Shown here: positions 50,659 through 59,119 of the stretch, one piece after another
Layout: every line of letters starts with the position of its first letter
How positions within the stretch are numbered: position 1 is the first letter of the stretch
Origin: DTU053 sp012520115
Lineage (GTDB): Bacteria > Bacillota > Clostridia > Oscillospirales > Acutalibacteraceae
Direction: 5' to 3'
DNA: 64,000 nt
NCBI GenBank assembly: GCA_050953725.1
Contig: JBMNNB010000003.1
Span: 310,001 to 374,000, forward strand
Notes under the pieces: model-generated
Databases searched by the model: none
What the model saw: the letters and a program-made list of their open reading frames with translations, nothing else
What the model was told of the DNA's origin: nothing
Position numbers and translations under genes: made by a program

Positions 50659-51870
50659 TTATTCAACCGGCATAAACTTTGCGTGGATTGCAAGAACCGC
50701 TTCGTCCGCATGCTCTGCGTCGATAAGAACCGAAATCTTTATCTCGCTTGTCGAAATCATCTGGATGTTGATGTTTCTCTCATACAGAGCCTCGAACATC
50801 TTTGCTGCCGCACCTGGGTGGGTCTCCATACCGGCTCCCACGACGGATACCTTAGCGACCGTTGTGTCAAGGGCTACGTTGTCGGGATTGATTTCGCCGA
50901 TTGAGGTCTTGAGAACCTCAATGGCAAGGTCGGCGTTGTCCTTAGAAACGGTGAAGGCTATGTCCTTTGTGCCTTCTCTGCCTACGGACTGAAGGATGAT
51001 GTCAACATTTATATTCTTAGCTGCAAGCTTGCTGAATATCTTGAAAGCTATTCCGGGAACATCGGGAACCTCGGTTATCGATATACGAGCAACATTTACA
51101 TCTTTAGTAACGCCTCTGACAAGCATTTTTTCCATAGTAACAACCTCCTTGACTATTGTACCCGGCTGCCTCGTAAGGCTTGAGAGCACCTCTAACTCAA
51201 CATTATATTTTTTTGCCATTTCGACTGAGCGGTTATTCAGAACCTGTGCGCCGAGCGTTGCAAGCTCAAGCATTTCGTCATAAGTAATTTCTTCAAGCTT
51301 TATGGCGTTCGGAACCTTCCTGGGGTCTGCCGTGTAAACGCCGTCTACGTCGGAGAAAATCTGGCATTTGTCTGCGTGAAGGGCTGCTGCCAAAGCTACT
51401 GCGCTTGTGTCGGAGCCGCCTCTGCCCAGTGTGGTGACGTCGTCGTACTTATTAATGCCCTGGAAGCCTGCTACGATAACGATGCTGCCCTTTGAAAGCT
51501 CTGCCTGAAGGCGTGCGGTGTTGATTGTCTTGATTCTTGCGGCACCGTAATCGGAGCTTGTTATAAAGCCCGCCTGCCAGCCCAGCAGAGAAATTACGGG
51601 ATAGCCCATCTCCTTAATTGCCATTGCGAGCAGGGCGATTGAAATCTGCTCACCGGCAGAGAGGAGCATATCCATCTCTCTCTTTGAGGGCTTCAGGGTG
51701 ATTTCCTTAGACTTCTCGATAAGGTCGTCGGTGGTGTCGCCCTGTGCTGATACGACAACGACCACATCGTTACCGGCCTTATAGGTGTCCGTTATAATGC
51801 CGGCCACGTTTCTGACTCTGTCGGCATTGGCAACGGAGCTACCGCCGAACTTCTGTACAATCAGTGACAT
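50659..51870 (-). CDS. lysC: aspartate kinase
   Basis: It catalyses the first step of the aspartate pathway to Lys, Thr and Met. The 403-aa protein begins VQKFGGSSVANADRV (ATP-binding KFGGSS) and has GRGGSDTSAVALAAALHAD and SDVDGVYTADPRKV. Two C-terminal ACT domains follow (about residues 265-400), suggesting feedback control by lysine or threonine. An internal start giving a separate beta subunit, as in some Firmicutes, cannot be excluded. It follows hom by 83 bases and is followed by a terminator. Confidence 0.95.
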   Translation of the reverse strand: MSLIVQKFGGSSVANADRVRNVAGIITDTYKAGNDVVVVVSAQGDTTDDLIEKSKEITLKPSKREMDMLLSAGEQISIALLAMAIKEMGYPVISLLGWQAGFITSSDYGAARIKTINTARLQAELSKGSIVIVAGFQGINKYDDVTTLGRGGSDTSAVALAAALHADKCQIFSDVDGVYTADPRKVPNAIKLEEITYDEMLELATLGAQVLNNRSVEMAKKYNVELEVLSSLTRQPGTIVKEVVTMEKMLVRGVTKDVNVARISITEVPDVPGIAFKIFSKLAAKNINVDIILQSVGREGTKDIAFTVSKDNADLAIEVLKTSIGEINPDNVALDTTVAKVSVVGAGMETHPGAAAKMFEALYERNINIQMISTSEIKISVLIDAEHADEAVLAIHAKFMPVE

Positions 51871-51953
51871 AAAACTCCTCCATTTACATAAATCCTGCCT
51901 TGCGGCAAGGAACAGACTTTTACCCGTTTACAAATTTATATGCGGCTGATTTT

Positions 51954-53195
51954 TTAATAATCAGTAATTCTGATTGTGCCTAAGATGCTTATTCCCTCTA
52001 CCTCGGAAAGCTTCTCTTTTATATCCTTTTCGGGCATTTCGGGTGTTACGAAGGCGAACTCGTTTTCGGGAGCTGCGTTTCTGACAAGGTACTTAATGCC
52101 CGGCAGCTTGGCTTCAAGCTGCTTTTTTATCTCCGCAGTCTTGCCCACTGCGCTGACCCTTACATAGAGCGAAACGGTCAGTGTTCTGTAATCGACAACA
52201 TAGTCCTTCTGACTGTCGTCCCAGCCGAACAGCTTCTTTTTGGCTGTGTGCTTGGCGCAGTCGATGACGTCGGCTACAACGGCGCTTGCCGTGGGCATCT
52301 TGCCCGCTCCCCTGCCGTAGAAGACCACGTCGCCCGTGGCGTCGCCCCTGACAAGGATTGCGTTGAATACATCATCTACGCTTGCAAGCTGGCTGGATTC
52401 TTTGACAAATGCGGGGCTGACCATTGCGAATATCTTGCCGTTGTCGACCCTGCCCGCTCTGGCTATGAGCTTAACTACGCCGCCCCAGTTCTTTGCGTAT
52501 TCCACGTCGGCACTTGTCAGCTTTGTAATGCCCTCAGTATAGACCTCGTCGGGATATACATGTCTGCCGAAGCTTAAGGATGCGAGTATGCATATCTTGC
52601 GGCATGCGTCCGTGCCCTCTATATCGGCTGCGGGATTGCTCTCCGCATAGCCGTACTGCTGGGCAAGCTTCAGAGCGTCTGCAAAGCTCATGCCCTCGTT
52701 TATCATCTTTGTAAGAATGAAGTTTGTCGTGCCGTTGAGTATGCCCGCAATTTCGGCTATCTCGTTAGCCGCAAGGCACTGGCTTATGGGACGGATAATC
52801 GGAATACCGCCGCCCACGCTTGCCTCGAACAGGAAGTTTACGCCGTTCTCCTCAGCTAAAGTAAGCAGCTCATAGCCCTTTTCCGCAACGAGCTCCTTGT
52901 TTGACGTGACGACGCTTTTCTTTGCCTTCAGGCAGGCACTTACAAAGTCATAGGCAGGCTTCAGTCCGCCCATTGTTTCCACAACAATGCCGACCTCAGG
53001 GTCGTCCAGTATGATATTGAAATCCTTTATCATCATATGGGCAAAGGGAGAGTCGGGAAAATCTCTGATATCAAGAATATATTTAAGTTCCAGCTCCGAT
53101 TGGGTGCTGTTGCTGACTATGCGGTTGTGATTCTTGGCAAAAAGCTCCGCAACGCCCGAACCGACTACGCCGAAACCCATTATAGCGACCTTCAT
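51954..53195 (-). CDS. hom: homoserine dehydrogenase
   Basis: It reduces aspartate semialdehyde to homoserine. The 413-aa protein starts MKVAIMGFGVVGSGVAELF (Rossmann GxGxxG). It carries GILNGTTNFILTKMINEGM and a catalytic-region GYAESNPAADIEGTDACRK, then a C-terminal ACT domain (about residues 335-413) that likely binds threonine. The ATG 53195 has GGGGGA just upstream; a longer frame is unsupported. With lysC downstream it forms a compact aspartate-pathway unit that also feeds the metY-type enzyme. Confidence 0.95.
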   Translation of the reverse strand: MKVAIMGFGVVGSGVAELFAKNHNRIVSNSTQSELELKYILDIRDFPDSPFAHMMIKDFNIILDDPEVGIVVETMGGLKPAYDFVSACLKAKKSVVTSNKELVAEKGYELLTLAEENGVNFLFEASVGGGIPIIRPISQCLAANEIAEIAGILNGTTNFILTKMINEGMSFADALKLAQQYGYAESNPAADIEGTDACRKICILASLSFGRHVYPDEVYTEGITKLTSADVEYAKNWGGVVKLIARAGRVDNGKIFAMVSPAFVKESSQLASVDDVFNAILVRGDATGDVVFYGRGAGKMPTASAVVADVIDCAKHTAKKKLFGWDDSQKDYVVDYRTLTVSLYVRVSAVGKTAEIKKQLEAKLPGIKYLVRNAAPENEFAFVTPEMPEKDIKEKLSEVEGISILGTIRITDY

Positions 53196-53271
53196 TTTGC
53201 ATCCCCCATCCGTGAGTGAATAATAATTCAATATTTTGTGCATATTCTGAATAAATATGCAAGCGGCATTT

Positions 53272-53296
53272 AAAAAAAGCCCGAAAGCAGATTCGG
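53272..53296 (-). terminator. terminator-like hairpin in the hom leader region
   Basis: The stem CCGAA/TTCGG is followed on the minus strand by a G/C step and seven T. It lies about 80 bases before hom and after a TATTATACT-like -10, so it may be an attenuator rather than the end of an upstream gene. Confidence 0.5.
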
Positions 53297-53408
53297 AATA
53301 ATCCTTTCAAATCCCTGTTTTCGAATTGTTAAATAGTATAATACCATAAAACCGCCGGCGAATAAAGCATTTTTTATGATTTGTTAAAATTATATTATTA
53401 TCCTTTAA

Positions 53409-53466
53409 AAGCCGCAGGGGGTTCTATATATTTAGCCCAAAGGCCGTATATATTCCCCATGCGGCT
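53409..53466 (-). terminator. long hairpin after the glycosyltransferase gene
   Basis: AGCCGCAGGGGG...TATATA pairs with TATATA...CCCCATGCGGCT, with a 15-base loop. On the minus strand it is followed by TTTTAAAGG. It is the likely transcript end for the glycosyltransferase gene, although the T-run is short. Confidence 0.6.
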
Positions 53467-53493
53467 GAAATTTTGCGTTGATTGTCAAACTTA

Positions 53494-54492
53494 TTATTCG
53501 GCTTTGGCTGATGTCGCCTTTTCCGCCTCAAGCTTGTCCTCGCCTGTGTCCAGAAGCAGCTTGTCTATAAAGAAGCGGGGACGGGACTTGACCTCAAGAT
53601 AAATCTTGCCAATGTATTCACCGATTATGCCGATAGAAAGCAGCGTCAGGCCGCCGATTGCCCAGATGCTTATAATAAGGCTTGCCCAGCCGACCTCGGT
53701 ATTGCCCTGCAAATACCTGACAAGCGTATAAATAAACATACCGCAGCTTAAAAGGGTGATAAGGAAGCCTAAGAGGGTTATGAGTCTGATGGGCTTAACG
53801 GAGAATGAGGTTATGCCCTCGAAGGCGAAGGCGAGCATTTTTTTAAGGGGGTATTTGCTCTCGCCTGCAAAGCGCTCGCTGCGCTCATAGTATACCTTAT
53901 CGGTCTTAAAGCCGATAAGGGGCACTATGCCTCGCAGAAAGAGGTTGACCTCCCTGTAATTTTCGAGAGCCTCCAAGGCACGCTTGCTCATAAGCCGGTA
54001 ATCGGCGTGATTGTATATGGTCTTAGCACCGAGGAAGTCCATCAGCTTATAAAAGCCCTCGGCGGTCAATCTTTTAAAGAAGCTGTCGGTCTTTCTCTTT
54101 GAGCGCACACCGTATACGATGTCGCAGCCCTCCATATACTTCTGCCACATCCCGTCCACGGCGTTGATGTCGTCCTGCAAATCTGCGTCCATGGAGATGA
54201 CCGCATCCGCATAGTCCTTTGCGGTCATAAGTCCCGCAAGAAGAGCGTTCTGATGACCCTTGTTGCAGCTCAAAGAAAGCCCCGCAAAAAGCGAACAGGA
54301 GGCGTGAAGCTGCTCTATTATTTCCAATGTCTTATCCTTAGAGCCGTCGTTCACGAAAAGCACACGGCTTTTTTCGGAGATAAGACCCTTTTCCATAAGC
54401 TCGGTGAGTTTGTATTTAAGTCTGCTTGCCGTTTCCTGAAGCACTTCCTCTTCATTATAGCAAGGCACCACTATGTACAGAGTATCAGACAT
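53494..54492 (-). CDS. GT2-family polyprenyl-phosphate glycosyltransferase (GtrB/DPM1-like)
   Basis: This 332-aa enzyme probably transfers a sugar from a nucleotide donor to undecaprenyl phosphate at the inner membrane face. The N-terminal GT-A domain shows LYIVVPCYNEEE, FVNDGSKDKTLEII, and the metal/substrate-binding VISMDADLQDD. The C-terminal third has two membrane segments (about residues 230-300), as in GtrB. AAAGGAGAG fixes the ATG 54492. There are no linked flippase genes here; the glycan acceptor pathway is unknown. Confidence 0.88.
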   Translation of the reverse strand: MSDTLYIVVPCYNEEEVLQETASRLKYKLTELMEKGLISEKSRVLFVNDGSKDKTLEIIEQLHASCSLFAGLSLSCNKGHQNALLAGLMTAKDYADAVISMDADLQDDINAVDGMWQKYMEGCDIVYGVRSKRKTDSFFKRLTAEGFYKLMDFLGAKTIYNHADYRLMSKRALEALENYREVNLFLRGIVPLIGFKTDKVYYERSERFAGESKYPLKKMLAFAFEGITSFSVKPIRLITLLGFLITLLSCGMFIYTLVRYLQGNTEVGWASLIISIWAIGGLTLLSIGIIGEYIGKIYLEVKSRPRFFIDKLLLDTGEDKLEAEKATSAKAE

Positions 54493-54650
54493 TTTATCTC
54501 TCCTTTGACCGGACAAGGGGCTGGGCGCTGTATGTCCGATTCGATTGTAATAATAGCACAAGCCGCCGTGTATTTCAACTGAAAGAAAGCTGGCAGGGAT
54601 TATTTTGTATTTTACGGGAAATTAAGTTAAGATTTTTGCGTCGTACCGCA

Positions 54651-54679
54651 TTGCGGATAGGATTAATACATGATATAAT
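54651..54679 (+). promoter_or_regulatory. promoter of the ACT protein/UPF0210 pair
   Basis: TTGCGG (54651-54656) is 17 bases from a perfect TATAAT (54674-54679). Confidence 0.75.
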
Positions 54680-54737
54680 TAATGATTGAATTACAAAAAG
54701 CTAAATCCGCCGCACAAGCGGCTTATCGGAGGAAAAC

Positions 54738-55007
54738 ATGAGAGCTATTGTTACCGTAATCGGTCACGACAGAACGGGTATTATCGCTGAGATTTGCATG
54801 GTGCTTGCAGAGGCGGGCGTGAACATTCTTGACATCAACCAGACGGTTATGCAGGAGTTTTTCACAATGACCATGCTTGTGGACACAAGCACCTCGCCTT
54901 TAAGCTTCGAGGAACTCAGCAAGAGGCTTGCAGATAAGGGCGAGGATATGAAGATGAATATAAGAATCCAGCGTGAGGACATCTTCAACGCCATGCATAA
55001 AATATAA
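54738..55007 (+). CDS. ACT domain protein (UPF0237 type)
   Basis: This 89-aa single ACT domain starts MRAIVTVIGHDRTGIIAEIC and contains VNILDINQTVMQEFFTMTML, typical of the GcvR/UPF0237 group. ACT domains bind amino acids or similar ligands and act as regulators. Its fixed partner in many Firmicutes is the UPF0210 gene that follows 66 bases later, as here. GGAGG precedes the ATG. Confidence 0.92.
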   Translation: MRAIVTVIGHDRTGIIAEICMVLAEAGVNILDINQTVMQEFFTMTMLVDTSTSPLSFEELSKRLADKGEDMKMNIRIQREDIFNAMHKI

Positions 55008-55073
55008 GCCTGTTAATTAGACTGTATTAATACGGATTTTGTTCAGCGAAATTTGATATTTAGGGGAAAAGCG

Positions 55074-56432
55074 ATGCTTAATCATTCTGACATTCTTCAG
55101 ACCATTGAAATGATAGACCGTCAGCACCTTGACATACGCACAATTACAATGGGCATATCCCTGTGCGACTGCGCCGACGAGTCATCTAAAAGGGCTTCTG
55201 AGAAGATATATGAGAAAATCACCCGCTGCGCCGAAAAACTTGTAAGCACCGGCGAGGCAATAGAGAGAGAGTACGGCATTCCGATTGTTAATAAGAGGAT
55301 TGCTGTCACGCCCATGTCCGTTGTAGCCGCTTCAAACAAAGACGGCGAAATGATGCCCTATGCCCTTGCCCTTGAAAATGCCGCCAAGACCTGCGGCGTG
55401 AACTTCATTGGCGGCTATTCGGCCCTTGTACATAAGGGCATGACAGAGGCGGACAGAAGGCTTATCGAGTCAATCCCGGAAGTACTGACCGAGACCTCCC
55501 TTGTCTGCTCCAGCGTCAATGTGGCTACCACTAAGGCGGGCATAAATATGGACGCTGTTGCTCTTATGGGCAAAATTATTAAAAAGACCGCAGAGCTGAC
55601 GGCTCATCAGGACAGCCTCGGCTGTGCAAAGCTCGTTGTCTTTGCCAACGCCGTTGAGGATAACCCCTTTATGGCGGGCGCCTTCCACGGCATAGGCGAG
55701 CCGGAGTGCGTCATCAACGTGGGCGTAAGCGGCCCGGGCGTGGTGTACGCCGCACTTCAGGAGTGCAAGGGCAAGAGCTTTGACGTTGTTGCGGAAACCA
55801 TAAAGAAAACCGCCTTCAGAATTACGAGAATGGGTCAGCTTGTGGCTATGGAGGCTTCAAAGCGGCTCAATGTCCCGTTCGGTGTTGTCGACCTGTCACT
55901 TGCCCCCACACCCGCAAGGGGCGACAGCGTGGCGGAGATTCTGGAGGAAATAGGCGTAGAATATGCGGGCGCACACGGCACCACCGCAGCTCTTGCCATG
56001 CTGAACGACGCTGTCAAGAAGGGCGGAGTTATGGCAAGCAGCCATGTCGGCGGACTTTCCGGCGCCTTCATACCCGTCAGCGAGGACGAGGGCATGATTA
56101 GGGCCGCAAAGGCGGGCAGCCTGACCATCGACAAGCTGGAGGCCATGACCTGCGTCTGCTCCGTGGGCCTTGATATGATTGCCGTGCCAGGAGACACGCC
56201 GGAGAGCACGATTGCGGCGATAATAGCAGACGAGGCGGCTATCGGCGTAATAAACAGCAAGACCACCGCCGTCAGAATTATCCCCGCCGTGGGCAAGAAG
56301 GTGGGCGACATTATTGAGCTGGGCGGACTGCTGGGCAGCGCACCGATTATGCCCGTGAACTCCTTCTCAAGCGAGCGCTTTGCCGCAAGGGGCGGCAGAA
56401 TCCCCGCTCCCATGCACAGTTTGAGAAATTAA
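55074..56432 (+). CDS. UPF0210 / PFL family protein (DUF711)
   Basis: This 452-aa protein of the conserved UPF0210 family starts MLNHSDILQTIEMID and contains SVVAASNKDGEMMPYALAL, EPECVINVGVSGPGVV and GTTAALAMLNDAVKKGGVMA. The fold is related to glycyl-radical-like PFL barrels, but the function is unknown. No glycyl-radical loop is obvious. AGGGGA precedes the ATG 55074. It is co-transcribed with the ACT protein, which may regulate it by ligand binding. Confidence 0.92.
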   Translation: MLNHSDILQTIEMIDRQHLDIRTITMGISLCDCADESSKRASEKIYEKITRCAEKLVSTGEAIEREYGIPIVNKRIAVTPMSVVAASNKDGEMMPYALALENAAKTCGVNFIGGYSALVHKGMTEADRRLIESIPEVLTETSLVCSSVNVATTKAGINMDAVALMGKIIKKTAELTAHQDSLGCAKLVVFANAVEDNPFMAGAFHGIGEPECVINVGVSGPGVVYAALQECKGKSFDVVAETIKKTAFRITRMGQLVAMEASKRLNVPFGVVDLSLAPTPARGDSVAEILEEIGVEYAGAHGTTAALAMLNDAVKKGGVMASSHVGGLSGAFIPVSEDEGMIRAAKAGSLTIDKLEAMTCVCSVGLDMIAVPGDTPESTIAAIIADEAAIGVINSKTTAVRIIPAVGKKVGDIIELGGLLGSAPIMPVNSFSSERFAARGGRIPAPMHSLRN

Positions 56433-56454
56433 CCGCTTGAATTAAGATTTTTTG

Positions 56455-56489
56455 AGTCTTGACAGCAGCTTTGTCAAGGCTCTTTTTTT
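56455..56489 (+). terminator. terminator of the ACT/UPF0210 pair
   Basis: The stem AG(T)CTTGACA/TGTCAAG(G)CT is followed by seven T. Confidence 0.88.
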
Positions 56490-56666
56490 GTGCGAAGCCC
56501 GCAGAACAAGGGCTGAGGGCATTTTATTTTTCGCATTTGGAACTATAATTTTATTTTAGCCGTCATAATTTGATAGTAAATTACACAGTGCGACACCATT
56601 CGACTAAGTTAACAGATTCTTTATAAATAATTTACAAAAAGTACCCATTAAATTGGTGCAGTTTGT

Positions 56667-56695
56667 TTGACTAAAGGTGTCTCAGATGATAACAT
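56667..56695 (+). promoter_or_regulatory. promoter of the candidate structured RNA
   Basis: TTGACT (56667-56672) is 17 bases from TAACAT (56690-56695). No reading frame with a ribosome site follows before the terminator at 57037. Confidence 0.6.
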
Positions 56696-56701
56696 TTAAT
56701 C

Positions 56702-57064
56702 AGAGTAAGGACGAACAGTGCATTTTTCGCTTTGCCAATAGCATAGGGGGACACTGAAAGGTGTTACATTGGCAGGCTTATAATGCAAGTCCCCGTAACT
56801 CGTTTTACTGCATAGGGGACACTGAAAGGTGTAATTGTATGACGAGTACGGCGGGTTAGCTCCTTACTTAATAGCCAAAAGAATTATCTTAAGGCTTCAT
56901 AATAATCCGCTCGGCTTTGTCAAACCAGCGAAGCCAAATTCATCCTAAAGCTGAGTATAAGTAAAGGATGAATAACTCCTTTTGCTAAAGGGCATATCCA
57001 CCTTCGGATATGCCCTTTAACCCGCAATACAGTTAAAAAGCCTGCGAAAGCAGGCTTTCTTTTT
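56702..57064 (+). ncRNA. candidate structured non-coding RNA, about 360 nt
   Basis: The unit lies between its own promoter and terminator and has no credible coding frame. Two copies of the motif GCATAGGGGACACTGAAAGG (56741 and 56810) each sit inside a different outer stem: GCCAAT/ATTGGC and ACTCGT/ACGAGT. Each has an apical ACAC-TGAAAG-GTGT hairpin. A downstream domain is closed by GCGGGTTA (56851-56858) with TAACCCGC (57018-57025). Inside it are ATTCATCC/GGATGAAT, GGCTT/AAGCC and a 13-bp AAAGGGCATATCC hairpin. It is not RNase P, tmRNA, SRP or 6S RNA by their hallmark sequences. A raiA-type or other known large RNA is possible but unverified. Confidence 0.65.
57037..57064. terminator. terminator of the structured RNA and the convergent gene
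   Basis: The stem AAAGCCTGC/GCAGGCTTT has a GAAA tetraloop and is followed by CTTTTT. The A-run to its left lets it also serve the minus-strand gene. Confidence 0.9.
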
Positions 57065-57764
57065 ATACGAAAAACTTTCTTGTAAGCCACGCCCTGAAGC
57101 GTTTATTCTTCTCCACAAACTTAAAGAAAAGCATCAAGGCTATACAGGAGGAAGCGATTATCAAAGACACGCCGAGTATGTTTTTAAAGCCGTAAAAGCG
57201 GCTTATAAAAAAGTCGGCGTACATACTGTAAACGGCGATGCAGAAAAAGACGTTGATTGTGACCTTTATGGCGTCCCGCTTGACCCTAAGCCACAACAGC
57301 ATTCCGCCTACAAGCACATATAGCCCCGAAATCAGCGGAAAGGCCAGCCCCATAAACCATCCCTGCTGCTTATACACCGCATAGAACACATAGACGTAAA
57401 GGCAGAGGGCGACGGCGTCAACGGTGAGCATAAGCAATGGGCGGGTTTTCTTCATGAGCATGGGCAGAAAGACTATCATCCACAAAAGCGCAGAGGTCGA
57501 CACCACAAAGATAGACCATTTGCCGCTGTTGGGGACGAGCAGATTCACAAGCACGCAGATGATATTGGGGATTAGCATTATCACCGTTGCAAGGAAGGAG
57601 GCATATCTGCGCCGCACTTTAGGAGGTATCATATATTTGTCCGGATAAGGGACGGGGCACGGCTCTTTGATTTCAGCCTTTGAATTTATAACGGGTGTTG
57701 CGCACAGAGCGCACTTTTTTGCGCTGCTGTCAAGCTCCACGCCGCAGTTTACACAATAGGACAT
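57063..57764 (-). CDS. zinc-ribbon membrane protein (DUF6320-like)
   Basis: This 233-aa protein starts with a zinc ribbon, YCVNCGVELDSSAKKCALC (two CXXC pairs), joined by a proline-rich linker to about six membrane segments (residues 50-215). It resembles DUF6320 proteins. Such genes commonly stand next to the acetyltransferase-like gene that precedes it here, 14 bases away. Function is unknown; a membrane partner of that enzyme is plausible. GGAG precedes the ATG. Confidence 0.78.
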   Translation of the reverse strand: MSYCVNCGVELDSSAKKCALCATPVINSKAEIKEPCPVPYPDKYMIPPKVRRRYASFLATVIMLIPNIICVLVNLLVPNSGKWSIFVVSTSALLWMIVFLPMLMKKTRPLLMLTVDAVALCLYVYVFYAVYKQQGWFMGLAFPLISGLYVLVGGMLLWLRVKRDAIKVTINVFFCIAVYSMYADFFISRFYGFKNILGVSLIIASSCIALMLFFKFVEKNKRFRAWLTRKFFV

Positions 57765-57778
57765 ATTACCACTCCGAA

Positions 57779-59104
57779 TTAGTCTATCTCGTAATTTTGC
57801 GGGATTGACTCCCTGTTGCTCTCTATTTTTACGGGGATGCCCTTTTTGACAAGGAAGGTGAAGAACTCACGCTCTATCCTGCTGTCGGTATAGATGTTGG
57901 CAAAGGTGGCGGCGAAGGTGTTGCCGATTGATGCGGCTCCGACCCTTGCGCCGTTAAGCTTGCCGGGAGAGGGCATCATTACATAGCTTTCGATGTAGGG
58001 CAGCATTTCCTCGGGCACCTTGACGGGGCCTAAGTTAGTAATCATGGCTGTTGTGGTCTTTTCGGCGGTGATTCCGAAGGAGATTGCAATGGCAAGCCAT
58101 TTAATAAACAGCGGCAGGCCACGCATTAAGGGATTGCGCTCAAGGGCCATATTTGCCGTCATCATGGAGTTGAGGGTCTTTTCGTTGTTGATGAATCGGA
58201 GGTATAGGGAAATGTGCTTCAGTATCTCCTCGAAGGTGTATTCGCCCATATTCGGGTCGATTCTGACGGAATAACAAAGGGAGAAGTTACGAAGCGTCTT
58301 TGAGGGGAAGGTTCTTCTTAAGTTTACGGGTATCTGAACGCTGACCTCCTTTTGCTTTCTCTGTTCTTCCCTTTGAATATTGTAGTGTATATACATCAGT
58401 ATTGCCGCCAAATACTCGGTTATGGATGCGTTGTTGGCTCTCGCCAGCTCTAAGAGCTTATCCACGGGCATATAGCCGGTTGTGACGTTTACCATGTGGG
58501 CGGGAAGTCTTTTGCCCTTTTTGTGATAGACATATCTGTCACGCCTTTTTGCCTTGACCTTAGAGGAGGCAAAGCGCTCAAAGGAGTCCTCAAGCTCGAA
58601 GTCGTCGGCCTTTTCGTCAAGGGACAATACCGCTCCGCCGCTGGGGATGTCCGCTCCCTTGATTCTTAAATATTCGGCGGTCAGGGTGCTTAAAAACAGG
58701 CTGCCGCCGTAGCCGTCGGTCAGGGCGTGGTAGAACTCCACCGCTATTCTGCGCTCATGGTAATAGACCCTGAACAGAAATCCCTTGTTCTCCTTATGCT
58801 TGATTCTGTGGCAGGGGTTGCCGATATCGGGCATGACGGGGGGCGTAGGGTATTTGGCCTTTTCAAAATAGTACCAGAAAAAGCCCCTCTTTATATTCAC
58901 GTCAAAGCAGGGAAAACGGGGCAAAACACGCACAAGGGCCTCTTCAAGGGCGACCGGGTCAACCTTTTCCTTCAAGGTTATTGCGCCCCTGAATACATTA
59001 GACCATGTATCCGTATTCTGTCCCGGAAAAACCTTGCCGGCATTGTCCAGCTTCAGCCAGAAGCCGGGGCCGTAATGCCTGTCCTTTGTTTCTTTATCAG
59101 CCAT
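57779..59104 (-). CDS. condensation-domain-like acyltransferase (alcohol acetyltransferase type)
   Basis: This 441-aa protein of the CoA-dependent acyltransferase/condensation superfamily carries the catalytic HHxxxD-like motif as EFYHALTDGYGGSLF. The second half includes VSVQIPVNLRRTFPSKTLRN and a latch-like FATFANIYTDSR end. The group includes alcohol acetyltransferase- and lipid-acylating enzymes, and the true substrate is unknown. ATG 59104 is chosen over GTG and TTG options slightly upstream. The gene lies between ispG and the zinc-ribbon membrane gene and may be read with either. Confidence 0.78.
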   Translation of the reverse strand: MADKETKDRHYGPGFWLKLDNAGKVFPGQNTDTWSNVFRGAITLKEKVDPVALEEALVRVLPRFPCFDVNIKRGFFWYYFEKAKYPTPPVMPDIGNPCHRIKHKENKGFLFRVYYHERRIAVEFYHALTDGYGGSLFLSTLTAEYLRIKGADIPSGGAVLSLDEKADDFELEDSFERFASSKVKAKRRDRYVYHKKGKRLPAHMVNVTTGYMPVDKLLELARANNASITEYLAAILMYIHYNIQREEQRKQKEVSVQIPVNLRRTFPSKTLRNFSLCYSVRIDPNMGEYTFEEILKHISLYLRFINNEKTLNSMMTANMALERNPLMRGLPLFIKWLAIAISFGITAEKTTTAMITNLGPVKVPEEMLPYIESYVMMPSPGKLNGARVGAASIGNTFAATFANIYTDSRIEREFFTFLVKKGIPVKIESNRESIPQNYEID

Positions 59105-59119
59105 ATTCCGCACCAAAGT

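Noticed and set aside
53083..53310. 75-codon minus-strand frame overlapping the hom start, considered as a leader peptide
   Set aside because: It runs through the terminator hairpin and the hom ribosome site, shows no run of regulatory amino acids, and lacks its own ribosome site.
53409..53466. Long hairpin considered as a riboswitch or small RNA
   Set aside because: Its place right after the glycosyltransferase stop and its simple stem-loop form fit a transcript end better.
56702..57064. RNase P RNA, tmRNA, SRP RNA or 6S RNA as identity of the structured RNA
   Set aside because: The conserved GAGGAAAGTCC-type P4 region, the tmRNA tag ORF and the SRP GGAAG/AGCA motifs are absent, and the 6S long-hairpin layout does not fit.
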